The notes below the pieces were generated by a model that saw nothing but the letters and a program-made list of their open reading frames with translations, ran no database searches and was not told where the DNA came from. From NCBI GenBank assembly GCA_027314645.1, contig DAHVAL010000004.1, positions 52,737-116,736 of the forward strand: DNA of 64,000 nucleotides, given 5' to 3'. A program made the translations under genes and the position numbers. Each line of letters begins with the position of its first letter. Position 1 is the stretch's first letter. The DNA is from Nitrospirota bacterium (GTDB taxonomy: Bacteria; Nitrospirota; Leptospirillia; Leptospirillales; Leptospirillaceae). This document shows positions 25,106 to 32,974 of this stretch, one piece after another.

Positions 25106-27303
25106 CTGATCGACAGCCAATTGTCCACCTCACTGTAGCGGAGCCGGATAAACTGCTCCAGACATGACAGGTTCCACACATCTTCCGGGTGTTGCGGGGA
25201 GTCTCCGAGAGAGCGGGCGGCCGCCTCCCTGGCCCGGACAAGCGTCTCGACGTCCCGCACGAGATCCGCAACGCAAAACATCGGAAGGCCCGACTGTTTT
25301 ACGCCCAAGAACTCTCCCGGCCCCCGCATCCGAAGATCTTCTTCCGCCACCCGAAATCCATCCGCAAAGGACTCGAGGACCTCAAGCCGCATCCGTCCTT
25401 CCGGACTGATCGCAGGACCAGGGACAAGATAGAAGGTCCCGGGGAGACTGCCGCGACCGATTCGGCCGCGCAACTGGTGCAGCTGGGCCAACCCGAATCG
25501 TTCGGCATTCTCAACCACCATCACCGTGGCATTGGGAATGTCCACACCCACCTCGATGACCGTCGTCGCGACGAGAACAGAGAGTTCTCGGCGCCTAAAT
25601 GCCTCCATGACGGCCTCCTTCTCCTCCCCTTCCATGCGTCCTGTCACGAGCCCCACGCGATGTCCGGGGAAAAGAGTCGACAGGAAGGCGTAGGTATCCG
25701 AGGCGTTTTTTGCCTCCACAGCCTCCGATTCCTCAATCAATGGAAGAACGACGAAGACCTGTTCGCCCTTCTCGAGGACCGGGTCGATTCTGGATCGCCA
25801 GAAGTCCTCGCCGGCATTCTTCACCACCCGCGTCGTAATCGTCTGGCGTCCCGGCGGAAGTTCATCAAGAACGGAAAGCTCAAGATCGCCGTAATAGGAC
25901 AGGGCCAAAGACCGTGGAATCGGCGTCGCGGTCATGACAAGAATATCGGGATTGACCCCCTTCGTCGATAGGGCCCGACGCTGGGCCACGCCAAATTTGT
26001 GCTGCTCGTCGATCACGATCATCCCAAGAGAGTGAAAGGGAACGCCTTCTTCAAGAAGGGCGTGAGTCCCCACCACAAGAGCATGCTCCCCCGTGGCTAA
26101 TCCGGACAGCAAGGCCCGTCGTTCGGGGCCGCGAACCGATTGGGCGAGCAGAACGGGTTCGAACCGTTTGTCCCCGGTCATTTCCAAAACGCGCGTTAAC
26201 GTGCGGGCATGTTGTTGAGCCAGGATTTCCGTGGGGGCAAGAAATGCCGCCTGCCGGCCTTCCCGAAGCGCAAGGAGAATGGCGAAGGCGGCAACAAGCG
26301 TCTTTCCAGACCCGACATCCCCCAACAAAAATCGGTTCATCGGATGGGAGGAGAAAAGGTCGTGCAGGATTTCATTGCACGCCCGCTTTTGTGCGCCTGT
26401 CAAGGGAAAGGGAAGCCCGCTCTCGAATGTCTCAAGAGGAGATTCCCCCTTTTCCGAAATGGTCCATGAACGCCCCGAGACAAGAACGGATTTCTTCCGC
26501 ATCATCATGAGGGATTCCAGCAGGAAGAACTCCTCGAAGATGATCCTGGATCGGGGAGGATAATCGGGGGCGAGAAACTCCTCCATCGGACGGTCCGTAT
26601 CCTTTGGAAAATGCATCTCCACAATGGCGGGAAACCAGTCCATCACGCCGGCGTCCCGGCGAACCGCCGGAGGAAGAGGATCAAAGGATTCCCCCCACAG
26701 GGACCGCAAGACATCCCCCGCGAGGCGACGGAAGACGGAGGAGGACACCCCTTCATTCTCGCGGTACACCGGAACGATCCGTCCCACATGATAGGACTTC
26801 CGAAATCCCTCTTCGGGATCGATGACCTCCGTCATTGGCGAGCGGAGCACCAAGGAACGCGCGTAGGAAGAGTATTCGACCTTTCCGAAGAAGAAGGCCT
26901 GGGTCCCCTCCGAAAGATGCTTCAGCAGATATTCCTGGCCGAACCAAACGACAGGGATCGACCCGGTATGGTCGAACACTTCGGCCTCGATAATCGGCGC
27001 CTTCAAACGGGGAACGACCTTCTTTCTGATTCGGCGGACCTCGGCGAGAAATCCCTGCTCCGTCCCTTCCGTCAACCCCGCGATTGTGATCCGCACACGA
27101 CGGTCCTCGTACCGGTACGGGAAGGTGTAGAGGAGGTCGAGGACGCTTCGGATCCCTCGTCGTTCGAGCCTTGCGAGCCGGCGAGGGCCGATCGACGGGA
27201 AGCGGTCCAACCCGGCGGTGAGTTTTAAAGGGCTTGTGAAGTTGCCGGACAAGGAAATCTCCGGATTGGGATTGAGGTGGTCGGCCGTTGTGGTCGTCGC
27301 CAT
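25102..27303 (-). CDS. recG: ATP-dependent DNA helicase RecG
   Basis: 733 residues. Branch-migration helicase that remodels stalled forks and Holliday junctions. A wedge/OB domain (about 50-200, beginning DLLYTFPYRYEDRR) is followed by the helicase core with Walker A GDVGSGKTLVA (about 320), the DEQH box in VIDEQHKFG (about 420), MTATPIPRSLA, and motif VI in QLRGRIGRG. The C-terminal TRG region includes RGPGEFLGVKQSG. The ATG at 27303 has GAGG 8 bases upstream; the open frame reaches 27339. Divergent from rpmB. Confidence 0.96.
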   Translation of the reverse strand: MATTTTADHLNPNPEISLSGNFTSPLKLTAGLDRFPSIGPRRLARLERRGIRSVLDLLYTFPYRYEDRRVRITIAGLTEGTEQGFLAEVRRIRKKVVPRLKAPIIEAEVFDHTGSIPVVWFGQEYLLKHLSEGTQAFFFGKVEYSSYARSLVLRSPMTEVIDPEEGFRKSYHVGRIVPVYRENEGVSSSVFRRLAGDVLRSLWGESFDPLPPAVRRDAGVMDWFPAIVEMHFPKDTDRPMEEFLAPDYPPRSRIIFEEFFLLESLMMMRKKSVLVSGRSWTISEKGESPLETFESGLPFPLTGAQKRACNEILHDLFSSHPMNRFLLGDVGSGKTLVAAFAILLALREGRQAAFLAPTEILAQQHARTLTRVLEMTGDKRFEPVLLAQSVRGPERRALLSGLATGEHALVVGTHALLEEGVPFHSLGMIVIDEQHKFGVAQRRALSTKGVNPDILVMTATPIPRSLALSYYGDLELSVLDELPPGRQTITTRVVKNAGEDFWRSRIDPVLEKGEQVFVVLPLIEESEAVEAKNASDTYAFLSTLFPGHRVGLVTGRMEGEEKEAVMEAFRRRELSVLVATTVIEVGVDIPNATVMVVENAERFGLAQLHQLRGRIGRGSLPGTFYLVPGPAISPEGRMRLEVLESFADGFRVAEEDLRMRGPGEFLGVKQSGLPMFCVADLVRDVETLVRAREAAARSLGDSPQHPEDVWNLSCLEQFIRLRYSEVDNWLSIR

Positions 27304-27346
27304 TATAACAGCCTCGACCGCCCTTGTCCGTTCCCTCACGCCAGGA

Positions 27347-27376
27347 TTGATTTGAGGTCTTGAAGTCGGGTAGAAT
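27347..27376 (+). promoter_or_regulatory. Putative sigma70-like promoter of rpmB
   Basis: -35-like TTGATT at 27347-27352, an 18-base spacer, and -10-like TAGAAT at 27371-27376, placing the likely start about 35 bases before the rpmB ATG. Judged by eye only. Confidence 0.5.
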
Positions 27377-27418
27377 GAGCGCTTGTTGGATTAATGGACA
27401 TCTTTTGGGGGCATAAAA

Positions 27419-27610
27419 ATGGCGTCATGTTGCTTTGTATGTGGAAAGACGAAGGTGGTCGGCAATCAAGTGAGCCACTCCCACCGGGTCACAAAAAGGC
27501 TCTTCAAGCCGAACCTCCAGACAGTCCGGGCGATCGTCCAGGGACAGCCCCGGCGGATTCGTGTCTGCACCCGCTGCATCCGGAGCGGAAAGGTTCAAAA
27601 AGCCATCTAA
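27419..27610 (+). CDS. rpmB: 50S ribosomal protein L28
   Basis: 63 residues. Starts MASCCFVCGKTKVVGNQVSH and includes RRIRVCTRCIR. The two CxxC pairs mark the zinc-binding C+ form of L28, so zinc-responsive paralog replacement would be conceivable if a C- copy exists elsewhere. Monocistronic, with its own promoter-like sequence and a strong terminator. Confidence 0.96.
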   Translation: MASCCFVCGKTKVVGNQVSHSHRVTKRLFKPNLQTVRAIVQGQPRRIRVCTRCIRSGKVQKAI

Positions 27611-27622
27611 GACATTTCTTTG

Positions 27623-27662
27623 CTCCCTTCTGGCCCTCCATGTTTCCAGAAGGGAGTCTTTT
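27623..27662 (+). terminator. Rho-independent terminator of rpmB
   Basis: Perfect 11-base-pair stem CTCCCTTCTGG / CCAGAAGGGAG (27623-27633 with 27646-27656), 12-base loop, followed by TCTTTT. It stands 13 bases past the rpmB stop and may also insulate the convergent ridA gene. Confidence 0.9.
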
Positions 27663-27670
27663 CCCTCACA

Positions 27671-28093
27671 TCAGTCAGTGTTTTTCTCCCTTTCTCCCTT
27701 CCAAGCGATTGCATCGACCTCAAGGGCCGCTCCCTTCGGCAAGCCTGCCACTTCGATGGTGACACGGGCGGGATAGGGGGGAGAAAAATAGGCGGCGCAA
27801 AGATCGTTCACCGTCTGAAACTCGGAAAGGTCGGTCAAATAAAGGGTCAGTTTGACGACATCGTTCAAACTGTACCCGGCTTGCCCGAGGATTTGCCCCA
27901 GGCGATCGAAAATGAGTCTCGCCTCAGCCCCGGTGCCTCCTTCAACGATCTTCCCCTCCGACCCAAGGGCGATTTGGCCAGAAAGAAAGAGCCAGCCTCC
28001 CGCTTCGACCCCCGGGCTGTAAGGCCCCACCGGGGGAGGTCCACCGGGAGGGCCCTCGACCGCCCTTCGGCCGTTTCCCGCATCAGAACGCAT
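27671..28093 (-). CDS. RidA-family enamine/imine deaminase
   Basis: 140 residues. RidA clears reactive 2-aminoacrylate and other enamines made by PLP enzymes. Signature stretches are PPVGPYSPGVEAGGWLFLSG (residues 20-39), the catalytic-arginine region in PPYPARVTIEV (the Arg near residue 116), and GAALEVDAIA near the C-terminus. The N-terminus carries an additional Gly/Pro-rich 15 residues. Its start overlaps the last codons of the upstream DUF6132-like gene by 11 bases. Confidence 0.9.
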   Translation of the reverse strand: MRSDAGNGRRAVEGPPGGPPPVGPYSPGVEAGGWLFLSGQIALGSEGKIVEGGTGAEARLIFDRLGQILGQAGYSLNDVVKLTLYLTDLSEFQTVNDLCAAYFSPPYPARVTIEVAGLPKGAALEVDAIAWKGEREKNTD

Positions 28094-28268
28094 GGAGGGT
28101 CAATCCCAGGCTCGCACCGATCACGGCATAATAAAACGTGGCGATTTTTGGGCTCCGGTTGATTCGGCAGGCCACCGCTCCACACCCGTCTCTCGTCAGA
28201 TAGGTGCTGATTAAAAACCCGAACACGGCGCCTCCGAAGCCTCCCAAAATCATCGCCTTGAAATCCAC
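28083..28268 (-). CDS. Small membrane protein, DUF6132-like
   Basis: 61 residues from a GTG at 28268 with GAGGAGG 7 bases upstream; an earlier ATG at 28397 lies in untranslated sequence. Two membrane helices (MILGGFGGAVFGFLISTYL and IATFYYAVIGASLGLTL) flank a loop with two cysteines (DGCGAVACRI). This helix-Cys-x4-Cys-helix plan resembles DUF6132 proteins of unknown function. Linked by overlap to ridA. Confidence 0.7.
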   Translation of the reverse strand: MDFKAMILGGFGGAVFGFLISTYLTRDGCGAVACRINRSPKIATFYYAVIGASLGLTLHAF

Positions 28269-28383
28269 GGTCAGACCTCCTCTGTTCTGCAACTCCTTCT
28301 CCCCCGGACAATAGATCCCACGTGAGAAGTCTCTGTATAATGGATGTATGAGCTCTTCACCCCTCTTGAACCAAGGAGTTTCC

Positions 28384-28635
28384 ATGGCCCAGGTCAAACT
28401 TGTTTATGCAAGCTGGTGCCCTTCCTGTCCTGCCGCAAAAAGTTTCTGGCAGCGGTTACGCCAGGAGGTGTCCTTCAGCTATGAGGAAATCGACATTGAC
28501 AGCCCCCGAGGGAAAGAACTGGCGGAACGCTATAACATCCAGTCCGTTCCAACATCCCTGGTGAACGACCGCCCCTATTTTGTCGGCCTGCCAGAACGGC
28601 AGCGGGCTCTCTTGCTCCTGAAATCCCCCCGCTAG
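28384..28635 (+). CDS. Thioredoxin/glutaredoxin-fold small protein
   Basis: 83 residues. A CxxC motif CPSC follows a short beta strand (KLVYASWCPSCPAAK), then a helix, the strand SYEEIDIDS, and the cis-proline motif in SVPTSLV. This is the size of a glutaredoxin-like disulfide carrier. AAGGAG lies 7 bases before the ATG at 28384; the frame opens at 28348. Divergent from the DUF6132-like gene. No signal peptide, so probably cytoplasmic. Confidence 0.85.
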   Translation: MAQVKLVYASWCPSCPAAKSFWQRLRQEVSFSYEEIDIDSPRGKELAERYNIQSVPTSLVNDRPYFVGLPERQRALLLLKSPR

Positions 28636-28672
28636 AATTTGCATCGCGTTCCTTGGGACCCCTCCGATCCTC

Positions 28673-30043
28673 CTAAGGCTGGGCCTTCGTAGGATCCGGC
28701 CAACCCATTCGCCCGAGGGAGGAGAGATACATGGCGAGATCATGCTGCTGCTGTTTCGTGAGAAAGGTGAAGTTCGGCATGATCGAATCAGGAAAATTCG
28801 CCTTGGAGTTCACGAATTGAACCTCAAGCCAGGAGAGGGGATGACCGACGAGCCCCTCTTCGGAGAGATCCGGTCCGATCTTTCCCCCTTTGCCGAAAAC
28901 AGCATGGCATCCAAGGCATCCGGAGTGATTAAAGACGACCTGCCCTCTTTGCATCGAAGCCCTGTCAACATCCACAAGCTTTTTATACCCATGTTCCGCC
29001 ATTAAGGAAAGAATGAGCATGGCCCCAAGGATAAACAGCGTCGACAGGACAGAAATCGGCCTTCTGAATGGGGAACGGACAGGCTTCTTGTCGATGAATG
29101 GGAGAAAGACAAGAACGATCCCGATCAGCACAGGGAGACCGACCACCCCGACAATTTCCGGGCGAACCATTTTGAGGAGCTGAAAGATCCAATCAAAGTA
29201 CCATGCGGGCGTCGGACTATAGGCGGCATTGGACGGATTGGCGACAGACTCGAGGCCCGGTGGGCGAAAGAGGGCCAACACCAGAATCAGGATGAACACC
29301 CCCAGCATCCCAAAGGAGTCCATCAGCACCTGTCGAGGATAAAACGTGTCCTTCGTCGCCTCGTTTTGTTCCGGCGACCCGGAGAAGGGCCCTGCGGGAC
29401 CGACACGACGGAAGATCACCATGTGGAGAATCACGAAGAGAATGAACAGCGTCGGCAGGATCATGGTATGAATCGTGAAGAAGTGGGACAGGGTGAGGGC
29501 TCCCAGACCCACGCCGCCCCGGATCGCGGCCTTGAGGATCTCTCCGACCACCGGAACGAGACCGATCATGTTCGTTCCCACAATCGTCCCCCAATAGGCC
29601 CGCTCATCCCACGGAAGGAGATACCCGGAAAAGGCGGCGATCATGGTCAAGGCAAAAAGGACCGTTCCGATCAGCCACATGATCTCTCTGGGCCGTTTGT
29701 AGGCTCCCCAAAGAAACACCTGGAGAAGGTGGAGTCCTACGGCGATCACCATGATCGAGGAGCCCCAAAAGTGGATTCCTCGGATCAGCCTTCCAACCGG
29801 GAAACCTCTATAGGTGAGGTGATCGATATAGTTGACGCTGTCCCACGCGTGGTCGGGGGTGCCTCCATAGTAAAAGGCCAGCATCATGCCGGTGACAAAT
29901 TGCAAGATCAGAACAAAGAGCACCATCGAGCCGGGAATGTAGGCCCAACGGGAGCCTCCGGGAATCGGCTCGTCGAGGAGAAAACTCATGAGGGCACGGA
30001 TACGAACACGTTCCTCCAGGTAAGCCAAAATTTTCTGTCCCAT
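28673..30043 (-). CDS. Cytochrome b fused to a C-terminal cytochrome c domain (b6f-like)
   Basis: 456 residues. Quinol-oxidising core of a bc/b6f complex. The first helices carry the heme ligands: HFWGSSIMVIAVGLH gives HX13H, and helix D has IH...LH with 14 residues between, the b6f-type spacing. The sequence then continues through the subunit IV-like helices. At the Qo site the usual PEWY reads PAWY (about residue 277). An eighth helix leads to a periplasmic heme-c domain with GCLGCH (about 395) and a likely axial Met in SIMPNF. It follows the Rieske gene by 17 bases, so the two form one operon. No separate cytochrome c1/f gene is nearby. Confidence 0.93.
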   Translation of the reverse strand: MGQKILAYLEERVRIRALMSFLLDEPIPGGSRWAYIPGSMVLFVLILQFVTGMMLAFYYGGTPDHAWDSVNYIDHLTYRGFPVGRLIRGIHFWGSSIMVIAVGLHLLQVFLWGAYKRPREIMWLIGTVLFALTMIAAFSGYLLPWDERAYWGTIVGTNMIGLVPVVGEILKAAIRGGVGLGALTLSHFFTIHTMILPTLFILFVILHMVIFRRVGPAGPFSGSPEQNEATKDTFYPRQVLMDSFGMLGVFILILVLALFRPPGLESVANPSNAAYSPTPAWYFDWIFQLLKMVRPEIVGVVGLPVLIGIVLVFLPFIDKKPVRSPFRRPISVLSTLFILGAMLILSLMAEHGYKKLVDVDRASMQRGQVVFNHSGCLGCHAVFGKGGKIGPDLSEEGLVGHPLSWLEVQFVNSKANFPDSIMPNFTFLTKQQQHDLAMYLSSLGRMGWPDPTKAQP

Positions 30044-30060
30044 CGCAGCGTTCCTTTATC

Positions 30061-30993
30061 TCAGGCAAGGCGGACCTTGGCCGCAATTCCGATGGCGAAT
30101 TGTTCGTAGATCACCGAAATGGAGCCATCCGGACCGATCCGGACCGGAAGTTGGTCCATTGGACGAGGGGCGGGGCCGCTCACCCTTTTTCCATTGAGTT
30201 CGTAGACAGAGTGGTGGCAAGGGCAGATGAAAAGCTTCTGCCCGTTATGCCATTGAGGGGCACATCCCAAGTGGGGGCAAATTGGAGACAACACAGTGAG
30301 ACGAGGATCGGAGTTGCGTCTTTCGAGTGGAGAGTCGATGTTCTTGGTCTGATCTGCGGATCGGGACCAACGGTCGGACTCTCCCGTGTGCCGAATCAGC
30401 CACACCGACCGCTCTTCGGGAACCCGCATCCATCCGCTCACAGCAACGGCTCGAAACGCTTTCTGAACCGGCTCATCGACGGGAAGATCAAGAAGCTTCA
30501 CCCCGAGGTCCCGCCAGGTATCGGTGACGGGCGTGGTCGCCGCGGCCATGATATACCCTCCGATCGGCACAAGAAGTGTGAGGCCGATGGCGGCAGCCAC
30601 GATGCCAACGGAGCGCCCCATGAAGGCTCTTCTCGACAAGGCGCCCGCCTCCCCTCCAAGACGCACATCCAAGGGCTTGATCGTCATGAGAGCGCCCATT
30701 TCGATGCGGTAACCCGGTGGAAAGAACCAGGGAGGAACCTCTTCGTACTGGGAGGGATCAAAGATGGGGGAGGCATGCCAATCGGATTCGGTCAATGATG
30801 TCCGGATCTCTGAAGCGGTCACTGAGTTCACGCGGTCAAGGTCGATGATGCGCAGCGACTCCAGAGAGCGGACGACAATTCCGGTGACATGATGCAGTGA
30901 CGCGGAAAAAAGAACTTTTTCCATGCGTCCAAGGGTCTCCCCCCGGAGGTCCATCACAGGGATCCCCACCCTGTAAGTCACTTCTTCGCGCAT
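30061..30993 (-). CDS. Rieske iron-sulfur protein with N-terminal PRC-barrel domain
   Basis: 310 residues. The C-terminal half is a Rieske [2Fe-2S] protein: box 1 CPHLGC (239-244), box 2 CPCHHS (257-262), preceded by a Tat motif SRRAFMG (120-126) and one membrane helix (about 130-150). Unusually, residues 1-70 form what looks like a PRC-barrel (RVGIPVMDLRGETLGRMEKV, then VTGIVV and IIDLDRV), which would face the cytoplasm. Start: GGGAG lies 6 bases before the ATG at 30993; an ATG six bases upstream is possible. Forms an operon with the cytochrome b/c gene. Confidence 0.9.
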   Translation of the reverse strand: MREEVTYRVGIPVMDLRGETLGRMEKVLFSASLHHVTGIVVRSLESLRIIDLDRVNSVTASEIRTSLTESDWHASPIFDPSQYEEVPPWFFPPGYRIEMGALMTIKPLDVRLGGEAGALSRRAFMGRSVGIVAAAIGLTLLVPIGGYIMAAATTPVTDTWRDLGVKLLDLPVDEPVQKAFRAVAVSGWMRVPEERSVWLIRHTGESDRWSRSADQTKNIDSPLERRNSDPRLTVLSPICPHLGCAPQWHNGQKLFICPCHHSVYELNGKRVSGPAPRPMDQLPVRIGPDGSISVIYEQFAIGIAAKVRLA

Positions 30994-31114
30994 GCGCATC
31001 TCCCGAATTCAATTTTCAGCTTTCGACAACACCCTGCCCCGGGCATCCCCGAATTGCAAACCGATTGGCGAGACACTTCCTTAGATTGAAATCCGGAGAC
31101 CTCTTTCTGTCCGC

Positions 31115-31936
31115 TTAGACCATTCCCATTTGGCGGTATCCGAGATCCACGAAGAGGACCTCTCCCGTCACCGCGCGCAACAGTGGCGATAGAAGAGCCA
31201 CGGTCGCATCGGCCACCTCTTCCGCGGTGAGTTCCTGGTGCTTGAGGGGAGCGCGTTCGGCCACGGTTTTCTGCATATCTCCAAACCCTTTGATCGCCCT
31301 CCCGGACGCCGTTTTGATCGGTCCGGCGCTCACGGCATTCACGCGAATTCCCGAGACTCCAAGGTCGTAAGCCAGATAGCGGACTGAAGCCTCCAGGGCG
31401 GCTTTGGCGGCCCCCATCACATTGTAATGCGGGACGATGCGCTCCGACCCCAAGTATGTCATGGCCACAATCGAGCTTCCCGGAACCATGCAAGAGGCAA
31501 AGGCCCGACTCAGGGCGACAAGTGAAAAAGCGCTGATTTCCTGGGCCATGAGGAATCCGTCCCTGCTCGTATCAAGAAAGGCGCCATCGAGTTCTTCCCT
31601 CTTGGCAAAGGCGATGCTATGCACAAATCCATCCAAGGTGAGGCCTTCTGATTTCAGCGTCTCGGCCACGGCCGAAATTTCCGCATCGTTCCGGACATCC
31701 AAGGGAAGCAGCAAAGGAGCGCGATGGTGTTCCGGAAGGTCCTCCAGCATCTTCTGAATCGTCGATCGTTGGGCCTCTCCTTGGTATGTCATGGTCGCCC
31801 GCCCGCCGGCGCGCGCAATCGACTGGACCACGGCCCACGCGATGGACCAGCGGTTCGCGACCCCGGTCACGAGAATATGCCGGCCGGAAAGAAGTGGGGC
31901 CTGAAGGGGATTGGGGGCGGAAGAAGAAGGGGTCAT
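31115..31936 (-). CDS. fabI: Enoyl-[acyl-carrier-protein] reductase FabI
   Basis: 273 residues. Last reduction of each fatty-acid elongation round. Short-chain dehydrogenase fold with the FabI-type nucleotide site GVANRWSIAWAV (about 24-35), DVRNDAEI, VHSIAFAKREEL (about 107) and the catalytic Tyr...Lys in YNVMGAAKAALE (about 170-181). The C-terminal region contains the family phrase DATVALLSPLLRAVTGEVLFVD. The ATG at 31936 overlaps the upstream propeller gene stop (ATGA). Confidence 0.95.
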   Translation of the reverse strand: MTPSSSAPNPLQAPLLSGRHILVTGVANRWSIAWAVVQSIARAGGRATMTYQGEAQRSTIQKMLEDLPEHHRAPLLLPLDVRNDAEISAVAETLKSEGLTLDGFVHSIAFAKREELDGAFLDTSRDGFLMAQEISAFSLVALSRAFASCMVPGSSIVAMTYLGSERIVPHYNVMGAAKAALEASVRYLAYDLGVSGIRVNAVSAGPIKTASGRAIKGFGDMQKTVAERAPLKHQELTAEEVADATVALLSPLLRAVTGEVLFVDLGYRQMGMV

Positions 31937-32970
31937 GGACGCGTCCTTACCTTGGAGGTGATTGACTGGCCGCTTGGTTGTTGGGAAATGATCGACAGCG
32001 GATAACCAAAAAGCCATGTCTCATCATGGTCCGGATCATTCATCACCACAAAAAGAATAGGCCAACTGGGGAAAATATACAAGCGGACCGGGCGGAAAGG
32101 AAAGCGTATCCTCTTTTTTTCTTTCAAGGTTGACGCTTCAAAAACAATCAAACTCTTGGATTTATGGAAGAGAGCCAGAACCTTTTCAGAGCCGGGAAAA
32201 AGGACGAGATCGCGCACCCCCCGTCTGAATCGGCCGCGCAGGGGGAATCGCAGGGTCTCTCCGGTAAGCCCCTCTCGAATGATGGCATCGTGGCAACCCG
32301 CCAAAAATCCTCCCTCGGGAAGAGGCAGAACGCGGACGGGGTCGATGCACCGGTCAAGATCGGTGGTTTTGATCACTGCAAGAGGATTGGTGCCGATTTC
32401 CATCACCGAATCTGTGAGATTGAGGGGAAGCCAAAGGTGTCCGTCCATCCCTGTCGATGCCTGCCCAAATGCTTCCCCTACAGCCATCCAAGAGGTGGGT
32501 TCATACCGATCCCGATCGAGCTCGTAAAGGATATGAACCCCTCTTGCCACCAAGTAAAAATGATCGTCCGGACCTCCAATGATCTGCCCGGGATTGAGCC
32601 CGACCGTCCGCAATAACGGAGGGCCCGCAGACACCGTCGGTCCGATCAGCAATGATCGACTTGAATCGAGATCGACCAGGAGTCGATGGCCAAAGCGGCT
32701 CACGGCCATATTCTCCGGGTGATTCAGTCCTTGAAGACGGGGGGTAAGGGTCCAGGTCTTTGTCGAGAGACGGGAAATTGTTCCATCGGGTTTGGAGAGG
32801 ACAAACAGATGACCGGCGCCTTCCGCAAGAATCAGCCTCCCCTCGTCGAAGGAGCGTGAAAAAAGAGGGGTCGGAGGCTTTTCAACGGCCCGGGCCGACA
32901 AAGAGAAGACCAACAGATAAAGGGCGCTTCCCAATAAAATGGAAGGGCGGCACCGAGGGATGAAGGACAT
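31933..32970 (-). CDS. Secreted beta-propeller-like protein
   Basis: 345 residues. An N-terminal signal peptide (SILLGSALYLLVFSLSARA) precedes repeated short beta segments such as DGTISRLST, NPGQIIGGPDDHFYLVARGV, MDGHLWLPLNLTDSVMEIG and LPLPEGGFLAGCHD, the look of an NHL/virginiamycin-B-lyase type propeller. No catalytic residues recognised. It may start at ATG 32970 or GTG 32985; the latter overlaps the preceding gene by 11 bases. It lies between a hypothetical gene and fabI, with tight overlaps on both sides. Confidence 0.7.
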   Translation of the reverse strand: MSFIPRCRPSILLGSALYLLVFSLSARAVEKPPTPLFSRSFDEGRLILAEGAGHLFVLSKPDGTISRLSTKTWTLTPRLQGLNHPENMAVSRFGHRLLVDLDSSRSLLIGPTVSAGPPLLRTVGLNPGQIIGGPDDHFYLVARGVHILYELDRDRYEPTSWMAVGEAFGQASTGMDGHLWLPLNLTDSVMEIGTNPLAVIKTTDLDRCIDPVRVLPLPEGGFLAGCHDAIIREGLTGETLRFPLRGRFRRGVRDLVLFPGSEKVLALFHKSKSLIVFEASTLKEKKRIRFPFRPVRLYIFPSWPILFVVMNDPDHDETWLFGYPLSIISQQPSGQSITSKVRTRP

Positions 32971-32974
32971 GGAC

